The notes: generated by a model from the sequence alone, not told the origin. A DNA stretch of 33,101 nt from Candidatus Omnitrophica bacterium UBA6233 (GCA_002440965.1 DJWJ01000017.1:1-33101); one strand, 5' to 3'. Numbered from the stretch's first letter, positions 9,537-17,298 are shown. A program made the numbers and translations.

Positions 9537-10967
9537 ATGTGCGCGTCATTGATTTTAATTCCGTTTATTAGCGTTTTGATCCTCAACCTTCCGATTAAAG
9601 GGATGAAGAGGCTGGCCTTTGGTTTGGCCGCTCTTTTATTTTTGCTGCAGATGGTTGCGGTTTTAATCCCGGATGCCGCTTTCTGGAAGATCAATCATTC
9701 ATTTTGCGCGGGTATCTTTAATTTTGAACTTGGCGCGGATATTTTAAGTAAAGTGGTTTTATTCTGCATCGGAATGGTTTCTTTGGTAACGTTATTCAGC
9801 GCGCTTACCTTTGTTAAGGATAGTGACGAAAAGTTTAATTTTATAAATATTCTTTTGATCGCTGTCTGCGGAATGAACGCCGTGGCTATGGCTAAAGATA
9901 TATTCTCGCTCTATGTGTTTTTAGAGGTTGTGGCAGTTTCTTCATTTATATTGATCGCGTTTAACCGGGATATGCCGGGTTTAGAAGGCGCGTTCAAATA
10001 CATTGTTTTATCGGGAGTGGCCACAGTTTTAATGATCGCCGGCATCGCTTTGTTAGTGCTTATTGCCGGAAGCACGAATTTTTCGTTGATCCATTATATG
10101 CTCATTGCCCAGAATAAAAGCCTGATAGTCAGTTTAGCTATAGGATTATTTATCGTAGCTTTATTTATTAAATCCGGGCTTATGCCTTTTCATGGCTGGC
10201 TGCCGGATGTTTATACTTCGGCTCCTGCTCCCGCGTCGGTATTACTGGCGGGCATAATCACTAAAGTTGCCGGAGTTTACGCTTTGATCAGGATCGTGGT
10301 TTCGATGCTCGGGTTTAGCGCGTCGATCCAATCTATTCTTTTATTTGTCGGAGCGGTTTCGGTTATCCTGGGAGCTTTGGCCGCGCTTACCCAGAGCGAT
10401 TTCAAAAGAATGCTTAGCTACTCCAGTATCAGCCAGGTCGGATACATTATCTTAGGTTTAGGCAGCGGATCGGTTTTAGGAATTGCCGGAGCGGCTTTTC
10501 ATATTTTTAATCACGCCAGCTTCAAATCACTGCTTTTCATAAATTCCGCGGCAGTGGAAAGCAGGCTTGGTTCAAGAGATATCGATAAAATGGGCGGGTT
10601 GGCCAAGCAAATGCCTTTGACCAGTTTAACTTCGGTGATCGGAAGTTTATCTTGCGCCGGAATTCCTCCTCTAGCCGGATTCTGGAGCAAGTTGATGATA
10701 ATTATAGCTCTCTGGTTGGTTGGTTTCAAAGGTTACGCGGTTATTGCCGTGTTAGGAAGCATTTTGACTTTAGCTTATTTTCTTACTTTGCAAAGAAAAG
10801 TATTTTTTGGCAAGCCTAGCGATGAATTTAAGGATATTAAAGAGGCGGGTTTTAGTTTGATGTTTCCGGCAATAGCCCTGGCAGTTTTAATTGTAGCGGC
10901 GGGATTATTAGCGCCATGGCTGCTTAAGGGATTTATCTTAGGCTTTGTTCCGATTATAGGAGGTTAG
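9537..10967 (+). CDS. NuoN/MrpD-type antiporter-like subunit of hydrogenase (third)
   Basis: 476-residue membrane protein of the proton-antiporter family. Glu130 (LYVFLEVVAVSSF), Lys212 (FIKSGLMPFHGWLPD), Lys243 (IITKVAGVYALIRI) and Lys385 (GFWSKLMII) are present, so it looks competent as a third ion path. Its pattern is closest to NuoN/MrpD. The ATG at 9537 has only a modest ribosome site (AGAGAG), placed directly after the palindromic repeat at 9445-9517, so the repeat may affect its translation relative to the upstream gene. It overlaps nothing; the next gene begins one base after its stop, and that gene's strong AGGAGG lies inside this coding sequence. Confidence 0.9.
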   Translation: MCASLILIPFISVLILNLPIKGMKRLAFGLAALLFLLQMVAVLIPDAAFWKINHSFCAGIFNFELGADILSKVVLFCIGMVSLVTLFSALTFVKDSDEKFNFINILLIAVCGMNAVAMAKDIFSLYVFLEVVAVSSFILIAFNRDMPGLEGAFKYIVLSGVATVLMIAGIALLVLIAGSTNFSLIHYMLIAQNKSLIVSLAIGLFIVALFIKSGLMPFHGWLPDVYTSAPAPASVLLAGIITKVAGVYALIRIVVSMLGFSASIQSILLFVGAVSVILGALAALTQSDFKRMLSYSSISQVGYIILGLGSGSVLGIAGAAFHIFNHASFKSLLFINSAAVESRLGSRDIDKMGGLAKQMPLTSLTSVIGSLSCAGIPPLAGFWSKLMIIIALWLVGFKGYAVIAVLGSILTLAYFLTLQRKVFFGKPSDEFKDIKEAGFSLMFPAIALAVLIVAAGLLAPWLLKGFILGFVPIIGG

Positions 10968-10968
10968 T

Positions 10969-11460
10969 TTGTTTCTGGATATCCTGATTTTAATATTATT
11001 GGTAAGCGCTGCGCTCTGGACAGTAATGTGCAGGAGCCTTTTGCGTTCAGCTATCGGTTTGGCTTTAACCAGCGCCATATTGACTCTGATGATTTTCAAA
11101 ATGAACGCTCCTTTGGCAGCAGTCTTTGAATTATCCGTCTGCGCGGGGTTGATCCCGGTTTTATTTATCAGCGTGATCAGTCTTACCCAGGCGATGACCA
11201 AGCAGGAGGTAATTGAGCATATGAAATCCAGGCTTGCCCGTTTCTGGGGCCTGCCTTTAGTCATAATTATTTTAGGCCTAGTGCTTGGTTTATTAAGTAT
11301 AAAGTTCAAGGCGAAATTGCCTTTATCCGAGGTTGAGACCGATCCGCGCCTGGTCATGTGGCATTTAAGGCAATTGGATCTATTGGGCCAAATCATTATA
11401 CTTTTTACCGGGGTATTTGGCGTGGTGGTATTATTTAAGGAAAGGAAAAAGAGTGGTTAG
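10969..11460 (+). CDS. NuoJ/MbhD-like small membrane subunit of hydrogenase
   Basis: 163 residues with four to five hydrophobic segments. The segment FELSVCAGLIPVLFISVISL matches the MbhD (DUF4040) and NuoJ-type core, where a glutamate in the membrane is followed by a small-residue, glycine-rich helix. It probably helps form the ion path linking the NuoH-like and antiporter-like subunits. The start is TTG at 10969, chosen because AGGAGG at 10958-10963 lies at good distance and there is no ATG before the first helix. The C-terminal half beyond about residue 90 has a charged loop and a further helix. Its end overlaps the next gene by 8 bases. Whether to name it NuoJ or MbhD cannot be decided by eye. 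Confidence 0.75.
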   Translation: MFLDILILILLVSAALWTVMCRSLLRSAIGLALTSAILTLMIFKMNAPLAAVFELSVCAGLIPVLFISVISLTQAMTKQEVIEHMKSRLARFWGLPLVIIILGLVLGLLSIKFKAKLPLSEVETDPRLVMWHLRQLDLLGQIIILFTGVFGVVVLFKERKKSG

Positions 11461-11746
11461 CGGAATTTTTGCAGTTTTACTCTTTGCTATCGGGATTTAC
11501 TGTATCCTGGCGACCCATAATTTGATCCGGGTTTTAATCGGAATTGAAATACTGATCAAAGGGGTTACGCTTTTGGTTATAGCTGCCGGTTTGAAAAGCG
11601 GCAACTTGGGTTTGGCTCAGGCGCTGGTGATCACCATTATTGTAATCGAAGTTGTGATTATGACTGTCGCGGTGGGCGTGGTTCTGGGAGTCCACCGTCT
11701 TACCGGTTCACTTGACGCAAGAAATATAAGGAAGCTGAAAGGATAA
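11453..11746 (+). CDS. NuoK/HyfE-like small membrane subunit of hydrogenase
   Basis: 97 residues with three membrane helices, the size and shape of NuoK. Characteristic features are HNLIRVLIGIEILIKGVTLL, with a glutamate in the second helix, and VIVIEVVIMTVAVGV, with a glutamate in the third. These correspond to the two buried glutamates of NuoK. I place the start at GTG 11453, which follows AAGGAAAGG at 11438-11446 and overlaps the preceding stop. A TTG start at 11417 would only add a charged segment lying inside the upstream gene. It is followed by a NuoA-like gene six bases later, giving the J-K-A trio. Confidence 0.85.
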   Translation: MVSGIFAVLLFAIGIYCILATHNLIRVLIGIEILIKGVTLLVIAAGLKSGNLGLAQALVITIIVIEVVIMTVAVGVVLGVHRLTGSLDARNIRKLKG

Positions 11747-11752
11747 TTTTTT

Positions 11753-12085
11753 ATGGATAACTGGCTTGCTAACCCGGGAGTAGTTTTTGTAATAGTGCTG
11801 GCTTTATTATTCCTGCTTAACCGGTTATTTTCCAGGTTGGCCTATCGCTCGACTAAGGGCAAGACAGATTCCTGTGAATCTTACGCCTGCGGAGAGAGCA
11901 ATTTTGATAATTCGGCGCAGCCTGATTACAGCCAATTTTTCCCTTTCGCCTTTTTCTTTACTTTGGCGCATGTTGCTACTTTGATGATCACTACGATGCA
12001 CTTTGTAAACATCGGCGCTTTGGTCATCGCTATTTTTTATATTATAGGCGGTATAATCGGTCTATATGTATTGTTGAGAAAATAA
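11753..12085 (+). CDS. NuoA-like small membrane subunit of hydrogenase
   Basis: 110 residues with three predicted membrane helices (about 7-27, 60-80 and 85-107). A loop between helices 1 and 2 contains YACGE (about residues 43-47), resembling the YECGF motif of NuoA. The following QFFPFAFFFTLAHVATLM aligns in position with the FYLIAILFIIFDLEIAFL helix of NuoA, but the acidic residues of that helix are missing. NuoA-like subunits are standard in complex I and less expected in [NiFe] hydrogenases, so this call rests on the loop motif, size, helix pattern and neighbours. The ribosome site AAAGGA lies 9 bases before the ATG. A 73-bp palindrome begins 3 bases after its stop. Confidence 0.65.
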   Translation: MDNWLANPGVVFVIVLALLFLLNRLFSRLAYRSTKGKTDSCESYACGESNFDNSAQPDYSQFFPFAFFFTLAHVATLMITTMHFVNIGALVIAIFYIIGGIIGLYVLLRK

Positions 12086-12088
12086 AAT

Positions 12089-12161
12089 AGGGACGGTTCT
12101 CAACTCAAGGCAGAAGTGTCCCTGTAGGGGACAGTTTTAGGTTGGTTTGAGAACCGTCCCT
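12089..12161. repeat. 73-bp palindromic interspersed repeat, copy 2
   Basis: Same element as 9445-9517, with the identical 15-bp terminal inverted repeats at 12089-12103 and 12147-12161 and the same inner TGTCCC/GGGACA hairpin. The four differences lie in the interior, three of them in the loop region. It lies between the NuoA-like and NuoB-like genes, at the boundary between membrane-arm and catalytic-arm genes. Confidence 0.85.
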
Positions 12162-12180
12162 GAAGAAGCATAGGAGTGAT

Positions 12181-12630
12181 ATGGGTTTAGTCAAAAAAAT
12201 AGTTACCTGGGCAAGGATAAAATCTCCGTGGATTTTGCATTTTAACACCGGAGCCTGCAATGCTTGTGATATCGAGATCATTGCCGCGCTTACGCCCCGC
12301 TATGATCTGGAGCGTTTTGGAGTGGTCCTGAAAGGAACTCCCCGCCACGCGGATGTATTGGTTTGTTCAGGCCCGGTGACTAAGCAGATAGAAGACAGGC
12401 TGCGCCGTATTTATGAACAGATGCCTGAGCCGAAATTCGTGGTAGCAGTCGGCGCTTGCGCCTGTTCGGGTGGTGTAACCGATGGATGTTATAATGTTGC
12501 TTCGGGTATAGATAAGGTCATCCCGGTTTCCGCGTATATACCGGGTTGCCCGGCCAGCCCCAAGGCAATTATCGATGGCGTGGTCAAACTTTTGGCTAGC
12601 CTGGAAGAAAAAGAAGAAGTTAAAAAATAG
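12181..12630 (+). CDS. [NiFe] hydrogenase small subunit, NuoB/HycG-like
   Basis: 149 residues, the short form of small subunit found in group 4 hydrogenases and complex I. It carries the proximal [4Fe-4S] cluster next to the large subunit. Ligand candidates are Cys26 and Cys29 (GACNACD), Cys93 (GACACSGG) and Cys123 (PGCPASP). The CxxC spacing in the first motif is hydrogenase-type, in contrast to the adjacent Cys-Cys pair of NuoB. No Tat signal or extra ferredoxin domain is present, so it faces the cytoplasm. AGGAG at 12172-12176 precedes the ATG. It opens the catalytic half of the operon, followed by C-, D-, H- and I-like genes. Confidence 0.93.
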   Translation: MGLVKKIVTWARIKSPWILHFNTGACNACDIEIIAALTPRYDLERFGVVLKGTPRHADVLVCSGPVTKQIEDRLRRIYEQMPEPKFVVAVGACACSGGVTDGCYNVASGIDKVIPVSAYIPGCPASPKAIIDGVVKLLASLEEKEEVKK

Positions 12631-12642
12631 CGGGAGGAAGTT

Positions 12643-13122
12643 ATGTCCCAAGAAGAAAAAATTAAAGAGAGCCTGGTTAATAAATTTAATTATCTCAGTG
12701 ACTCTATTAAAATAGTCAGGCCCAGGCGTATCTCTATTGAAGTCAGCTTGGAAAATTTTGAACAGGTTTTCGCGTATTTAGCCAAAGAGCTGCAATTCGG
12801 GCATCTTTGCACGATAACCGGGCTGGATGAGCCGGAGAAATTAGGTTTTATTTATCATTTGGCTGCTGATTCCGGAATTTTGATTAATTTAAGGACATAT
12901 GCTCCCAAAAATAATCCGGTAATTAAAACAGTTACCTCGTATTTTCCCGGAGCAGAGATTTACGAAAGAGAATTAGTGGATTTATTCGGCGCCACAGTTA
13001 CGGGTTTACCAGTGGGTAACCGTTATCCTTTGACTGATGATTGGCCAACCGAAGAGCATCCGTTAAGAAAAGACTGGAAGCCTAAGCCAGCTAAAGAAGG
13101 CGAGGTGGATAAAAATGCATAA
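12643..13122 (+). CDS. NuoC-like (30-kDa) subunit of hydrogenase
   Basis: 159 residues of the complex I 30-kDa family. The signature ERELVDLFG is at 108-116 and HPLRKDW at 139-145. In Hyc and Hyf hydrogenases this domain is fused to the large subunit (HycE, HyfG); here it is a separate gene, as in Mbh, Ech-type and bacterial complex I sets. It packs against the large and small subunits in the peripheral arm. A GGGAGG ribosome site lies about 6 bases before the ATG at 12643. Its end overlaps the large-subunit gene by 8 bases, which suggests coupled translation. Confidence 0.95.
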   Translation: MSQEEKIKESLVNKFNYLSDSIKIVRPRRISIEVSLENFEQVFAYLAKELQFGHLCTITGLDEPEKLGFIYHLAADSGILINLRTYAPKNNPVIKTVTSYFPGAEIYERELVDLFGATVTGLPVGNRYPLTDDWPTEEHPLRKDWKPKPAKEGEVDKNA

Positions 13123-14350
13123 TGCGCCGGAATTTAAAATCCCAATCGGTCCGCAGCATCCGGCTTTAAAAGAACCGGAAGGTTTTAGCGTCGCGCTTAA
13201 GGGAGAGAAGATCCTGGGTGTGGATATCCGTTTAGGTTATAACCATCGTGGCATCGAGAAAGCAGCCGAAGAAAGAACCTATATTCAGGATATTTATTTG
13301 CTCGAGCGCGTCTGCGGAATTTGTTCGCATTCTCATTCTACCTGTTTTATTCAAGCGGTGGAAGAAATCGCCGGATTAGCTGTTCCTTCCCGCGCCCTTT
13401 ATATTCGCACCATCATCGGTGAATTGGAAAGAATTCATAGCCATCTTTTGTGGTTGGGCGTTGCCGGCCATGAAATCGGCTTCGATACTTTACTGATGTA
13501 TTCCTGGAGAGATAGGGAAGTAGTAATGGATATTCTTGCTTCGATTACCGGCAACAGAGTCAATTATGGAATGAATACAATCGGCGGAGTCCGCCGCGAT
13601 ATAAACCCAGAAGAAAAACAAGAGATACTTAATGGTTTGAAAATTCTCGAAGAGAGGACCAAATATTATATTGAGATTGCTACCCAAGAGACTACTATTA
13701 TCAAAAGATTATCCGGAGTAGGCGTACTTTCGCGGGAAGATGTTTTACGGCTGGATGCGGTTGGGCCGACTGCCCGGGCAAGCGGCGTTAAACGCGATAT
13801 CCGAGCTGATGACCCTTACGCTGCTTACGGAGAGCTTTCTTTTGATGTGATCACGGATGATCATTGTGATGTTTATGGCAGGACAGTGGTGCGGGTAAAG
13901 GAACTTATGGAGAGTTATAAAATAATCCGTCAGGCGCTTGAAAAATTACCGGATGGCCCGTTAGTCGTAAAAGCTCCCAGAAAAATACCGATTGGAGAAG
14001 CAATCAGCCGTTATGAAGCTCCGCGCGGAGAAGATGTGCATTATGTCAGATCCAACGGCACTGAAAAGCCGGATAGAGTTAAAGTCAGAGCGCCTACTTT
14101 AGCCAATGTGCAGGCAGTAAAACATATGCTTAAGGACAGGTTCTTAGCGGATATGCCGATAGTGATTGCGGCAATTGATCCCTGTTTTTCCTGCACTGAC
14201 CGGATGGTCCATTTAAAAGAACAGGATTGCGGGTCGGATAAAGTAATTAATTGGCCCAGCCTCCATACTTACAGCATAGAGTGGCATAAAGAGCGGGGAA
14301 TAGATTTTACCCAGCTTAATAAAAAACTTCAGGAGAGGTTTACTCGATAA
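13115..14350 (+). CDS. Group 4 [NiFe] hydrogenase large (catalytic) subunit, NuoD/HycE-like
   Basis: 411 residues; binds the Ni-Fe(CN)2CO site that reduces protons or oxidises H2. The N-terminal nickel motif is Cys67 and Cys70 (RVCGICSHSHS) and the C-terminal one is Cys357 and Cys360 (DPCFSCTDR). Both pairs are lost in true NuoD, so this is a hydrogenase. The 48 residues after Arg363 fit a C-terminal tail removed by a maturation endopeptidase, as known for HycE; no endopeptidase or hyp gene is in the window. GAGGTGG at 13102-13108 serves the ATG at 13115, which overlaps the NuoC-like stop. The missing NuoE, F and G partners suggest ferredoxin as electron donor. The exact group 4 subgroup cannot be assigned by eye. 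Confidence 0.95.
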   Translation: MHNAPEFKIPIGPQHPALKEPEGFSVALKGEKILGVDIRLGYNHRGIEKAAEERTYIQDIYLLERVCGICSHSHSTCFIQAVEEIAGLAVPSRALYIRTIIGELERIHSHLLWLGVAGHEIGFDTLLMYSWRDREVVMDILASITGNRVNYGMNTIGGVRRDINPEEKQEILNGLKILEERTKYYIEIATQETTIIKRLSGVGVLSREDVLRLDAVGPTARASGVKRDIRADDPYAAYGELSFDVITDDHCDVYGRTVVRVKELMESYKIIRQALEKLPDGPLVVKAPRKIPIGEAISRYEAPRGEDVHYVRSNGTEKPDRVKVRAPTLANVQAVKHMLKDRFLADMPIVIAAIDPCFSCTDRMVHLKEQDCGSDKVINWPSLHTYSIEWHKERGIDFTQLNKKLQERFTR

Positions 14351-14352
14351 TC

Positions 14353-15294
14353 ATGTTAGGATCATTATTTTATATAATCGTATTTCCGGGTTTGATCTTT
14401 CTGATCACTTTCGCGTTGATCGCGGAATTCATCGATCGGAAAATCTACGCTCGCCTGCAAAACAGGGTTGGGCCGCCCTGGTTTCAGCCTTTCGCGGATT
14501 TTATCAAACTCGCGGGTAAAGAAGATATTGTTCCGGCTGATTCCAACGCCAAGATGTTTAAAGTAGCTCCGATATTCGCTTTAGCTTCAGCGATAACCGC
14601 GTTCCTTTATATACCTCTTTGGAAAACAAGTTCACTTCTTTCTTTTAAAGGAGATATAATCGTCGTGCTTTATTTGTTGACTCTGCCGACTCTGGCATTT
14701 TTTATCGGAGGATGGTATTCGACTTCGTTATATTCCAGGATCGGCTCAGTCCGTTCGCTCACGCAATTATTTGCTTACGAAGTTCCTTTATTTATGGGTA
14801 TTCTTGCTTCAGCGCTTTTGGCGGATACCTGGTCGCTAAAGGGGCTGGCTGAATTTTATATGGCTCATCCCTGGTTCTGGGTGTTTAATCTGCTGGGATT
14901 TGGAGTAGCTTTGATAAGTTTGTTAGGTAAGCTGGAAAAGGTGCCTTTTGATATTCCCGAAGCTGAAACCGAAGTAGTTGCCGGAGGATTTACCGAGTAT
15001 AGCGGAAGGATGTTGGGTTTTTTAAGAATGACTTTGGACGTGGAAATGATTGCCGGAAGCGCGTTGTTAGCCCTGGTATTTTTCCCATTTGGTTTAAATG
15101 TGAATCCTGTATTAGGGTTTTTGATTTTTATTGCCAAGATTTTGTTCATCGTGAGCCTGATCTCGTTATTACGCACAGTTGTCGCGCGTTTAAGGATCGA
15201 TCAGATGATTAATTTCTGCTGGAAATTTTTGGTGCCTTTAGCGCTCTTACAGCTTTTGCTTAATCTTATCCTGAAGGGAGTCTTGTTAAAATGA
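14353..15294 (+). CDS. NuoH-like membrane anchor subunit of hydrogenase
   Basis: 313 residues, about eight membrane helices. It joins the catalytic arm to the membrane arm and forms the entry to the ion path. Family motifs are present: EFIDRKIYARLQNRVGPP (25-42), close to the NuoH ERK.AR.Q.R.GP pattern, and LEKVPFDIPEAETEVVAG (194-211), followed by GFTEYSG with the loop glutamates conserved. AGGAGAGG lies about 14 bases before the ATG, a long spacing. The stop overlaps the next gene as ATGA. A NuoH-like subunit is common to complex I and all group 4 hydrogenases, so identity is secure even though the subgroup is not. Confidence 0.95.
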   Translation: MLGSLFYIIVFPGLIFLITFALIAEFIDRKIYARLQNRVGPPWFQPFADFIKLAGKEDIVPADSNAKMFKVAPIFALASAITAFLYIPLWKTSSLLSFKGDIIVVLYLLTLPTLAFFIGGWYSTSLYSRIGSVRSLTQLFAYEVPLFMGILASALLADTWSLKGLAEFYMAHPWFWVFNLLGFGVALISLLGKLEKVPFDIPEAETEVVAGGFTEYSGRMLGFLRMTLDVEMIAGSALLALVFFPFGLNVNPVLGFLIFIAKILFIVSLISLLRTVVARLRIDQMINFCWKFLVPLALLQLLLNLILKGVLLK

Positions 15295-15647
15295 GGCCGG
15301 GAAAGATGTTGAGAGAGGTCCTTGGTTCAATTTTCAAAAAGCCGGCTACGAATTTGTATCCGGCGCAGAAAATGGATATGCCGGAAGGTTTTCGCGGAAA
15401 GATAAAATTCGATCCGGAAAAATGCATCGGCTGCAAAATGTGCATGCGGGATTGCCCGACCAATGCCATTACTATCAATAAAGTCGGTGAAGGTAAATTC
15501 GAGGCTGTTTTTGATTTGAGCCGTTGCATTTATTGCGCGCAGTGTGTGGATACCTGCCCTAAGAAAGCGCTCTCGACGACCAAGGAAGTAGAATTGGCCC
15601 AATTGGATAAAAATAAATTAAGAGTAGTTTTTCATTCTAAGGAATAG
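15291..15647 (+). CDS. NuoI-like 2x[4Fe-4S] ferredoxin subunit of hydrogenase
   Basis: 118 residues with two classic [4Fe-4S] motifs: Cys45, 48, 51 and 55 (CIGCKMCMRDCP) and Cys79, 82, 85 and 89 (CIYCAQCVDTCP). It relays electrons from the external donor, probably ferredoxin, to the small-subunit cluster. The N-terminus (FKKPATNLYP) is typical of the NuoI/HyfH family. It is the last hydrogenase subunit in the operon. The start overlaps the NuoH-like stop by 4 bases, and the DedA-family gene follows after 9 bases, so transcription probably continues downstream. Confidence 0.95.
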   Translation: MRPGKMLREVLGSIFKKPATNLYPAQKMDMPEGFRGKIKFDPEKCIGCKMCMRDCPTNAITINKVGEGKFEAVFDLSRCIYCAQCVDTCPKKALSTTKEVELAQLDKNKLRVVFHSKE

Positions 15648-15656
15648 AAGGAGATT

Positions 15657-16262
15657 GTGCATCTTTCCAGCGCGCTGCAAAATGATTTGACCGGTTTAAT
15701 CGCCAGGTTCGGGGATCTGGGCGTTTTTCTGGCTATGTTCTTTGAATCATCGGTTGTGCCTCTGCCGTCTGAAGTGATCATCATCGGAGCCGGAGCGATC
15801 GGGGTCCCTTTAGGTTCAGTTCTCATTTTTGGTTCACTGGGTTCGACTCTTGGGGCGATGGTAGGTTATGCTCTTGGCAGGTACGCGGCTATGCCGGTAT
15901 TATTGAAGTTCGGCAGATTCATACTTATTAAGCCGCATCATATTTATAAAGCCGAGGAGTTTGCCAAGAAATACGGGATGATGAGTGTGCTTATCGGCAG
16001 AGTTATTCCGATAGTCCCTTTTAAAGTTTTTTCTATTGCCGCGGGGATTACCTGTCTTCCGTTTGTGCCATTTGTATTTTGCACGCTGCTCGGAGTTCTG
16101 CCGAGGATATTATTATTAGCTCTTTTTGGCGCGGCAATCGTTAAATATACGAAAATAGTTTTGATTTTGGTTGTTTTCGCGGTATTGATATTTCTGGCTT
16201 ACAGAATATTAAATTTAGTTTACGCGAAAAGAAGGAAAAGAATCCATGGGGGTAAAAAATGA
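15657..16262 (+). CDS. DedA/VTT-domain family membrane protein
   Basis: 201 residues, four to five membrane segments, DedA superfamily. Visible signatures are FFESSVVPLPSEVIIIGAG (about 29-47), with the conserved Glu and PxE pattern, GSTLGAMVGYALGRYAA, and IGRVIPIVPFKVFSIAAGI, which corresponds to the family's GRF.P..R....AG segment with Pro-Phe-Lys at the usual Arg-containing site. DedA proteins are linked to lipid flipping and membrane homeostasis; the substrate here is unknown. The start is GTG at 15657, supported by AAGGAG at 15648-15653. The tail is strongly basic (KRRKRIHGGKK). It overlaps the ExbB-like gene by ATGA. Confidence 0.88.
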   Translation: MHLSSALQNDLTGLIARFGDLGVFLAMFFESSVVPLPSEVIIIGAGAIGVPLGSVLIFGSLGSTLGAMVGYALGRYAAMPVLLKFGRFILIKPHHIYKAEEFAKKYGMMSVLIGRVIPIVPFKVFSIAAGITCLPFVPFVFCTLLGVLPRILLLALFGAAIVKYTKIVLILVVFAVLIFLAYRILNLVYAKRRKRIHGGKK

Positions 16263-16876
16263 CAATTTGGCAGATGCTTAAAAGCGGCGGTTTGACGATA
16301 TATATTCTTTTGGCTTGTTCGATTTTGTCGCTAGCCATTATTATGGAAAGATATTTTTACTACCGCAAGCGTTCCAGGATTAAAAGAAAAGATTTTATGA
16401 CAAAGATATCGATGGATCTGGAAAAGGGGAATACGGTTAAAGCTCTGGATACTTGTAAAAATACGGATACTCCGTTTTCCAGCGTAGTTTACGCGGGATT
16501 AAATTTAGCCGGCCATAATGAAATGCTTATATCCAATACTATGGAGAGAGAGACGGCTATTGAGACGGTCAAGCTCGAAAAATATACCAGCATAGTTGGA
16601 ACAATTGGAGGCACGGCGGTTTATATCGGGCTTTTTGGCACAGTTTTGGGGATTATCCGGGCTTTTCACGATATATCAGTGGCTGGTTCTGGCGGCATAG
16701 GCGTAGTTATCAGCGGTATATCCGAATCTTTGGCTTGCACGGCTATGGGGTTATGTGTTGCGGTTCCAGCGGTTATCGCGTATAATTATTTCAGCAAAAA
16801 GATTGATAATTTTATTACCGATATGGAATTGTGCGCTTCGCAAACTTTGGATCTATTGGCGATCAAGCGGAAATGA
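16259..16876 (+). CDS. exbB: MotA/TolQ/ExbB-family proton channel subunit
   Basis: 205 residues with a helix at about 12-32, a cytoplasmic domain and two more helices at about 115-140 and 150-178, the normal ExbB/TolQ layout. The stretch GTIGGTAVYIGLFGTVLGII and the later AMGLCVAVPAVIAYNYF are the family's channel-lining segments. With the ExbD-like partner it would use the proton gradient to drive a TonB- or TolA-like protein across the periplasm, which implies a two-membrane envelope. No TonB, TolA, TolB or Pal gene is in the window, so ExbB and TolQ cannot be separated. GGGGGT precedes the ATG. Confidence 0.88.
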   Translation: MTIWQMLKSGGLTIYILLACSILSLAIIMERYFYYRKRSRIKRKDFMTKISMDLEKGNTVKALDTCKNTDTPFSSVVYAGLNLAGHNEMLISNTMERETAIETVKLEKYTSIVGTIGGTAVYIGLFGTVLGIIRAFHDISVAGSGGIGVVISGISESLACTAMGLCVAVPAVIAYNYFSKKIDNFITDMELCASQTLDLLAIKRK

Positions 16877-17280
16877 ACTTACGTAAGCCCAAACAAAAAT
16901 TAATAGCCGAGATAAACATAGCTCCTTTTACCGACGTTATTTTGGTTCTTTTGATAATATTCATGATTACAACGCCTTTAATACTTCAGACAAGCCTTAA
17001 GGTAAATCTACCCCAGGCTGCCAGTGCGGCTCCGGTAAATGAAATGGGTCCGATTAATATAATCATCACTAATGAAGGCGTGGTGTATCTAGACGGCGTG
17101 GTGGTAACCCGTAAGGAATTAAAGGAAAGGGTTAGCCTAAGATATAAGAATGATTCGTCTTTGGGTGTAATTGTAAGTTCTGACAGGCTCGTGCGTTTTA
17201 AGGATATTGTGGGCGTATTGGATATTTTAAATACAGTAGGTATCAAGAATTTGAATATTGCGGCAACAACTCAGGAATAA
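16873..17280 (+). CDS. exbD: ExbD/TolR-family protein
   Basis: 135 residues from the ATG at 16873, which overlaps the ExbB-like stop; an in-frame ATG at 16831 would lie inside the upstream gene and add a sequence unlike the family. One membrane helix (about 17-37) contains Asp21 in INIAPFTDVILVLL, the essential carboxylate of ExbD/TolR. The periplasmic domain (about 40-135) has the usual short beta pattern (INIIITNEGVVYLDGVVV, then LGVIVSSDRLVRFKDIVGVLD). It forms the energising complex with the preceding gene product. It is followed after 18 bases by the pyrophosphatase gene, in the same transcription direction. Confidence 0.88.
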   Translation: MNLRKPKQKLIAEINIAPFTDVILVLLIIFMITTPLILQTSLKVNLPQAASAAPVNEMGPINIIITNEGVVYLDGVVVTRKELKERVSLRYKNDSSLGVIVSSDRLVRFKDIVGVLDILNTVGIKNLNIAATTQE

Positions 17281-17298
17281 GAAAGGAGAAGTAGCAAA

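Noticed and set aside
9445..12161. Composite transposon or insertion sequence bounded by the two 73-bp repeats
   Set aside because: The interval holds ordinary hydrogenase genes in a conserved order, with no transposase; the repeats look like independent small elements.
12181..15647. Annotation of these genes as NADH-quinone oxidoreductase (complex I)
   Set aside because: The NuoD-like subunit keeps both nickel-binding CxxC pairs, the small subunit has hydrogenase-type CxxC spacing, and NuoE, F and G are absent.
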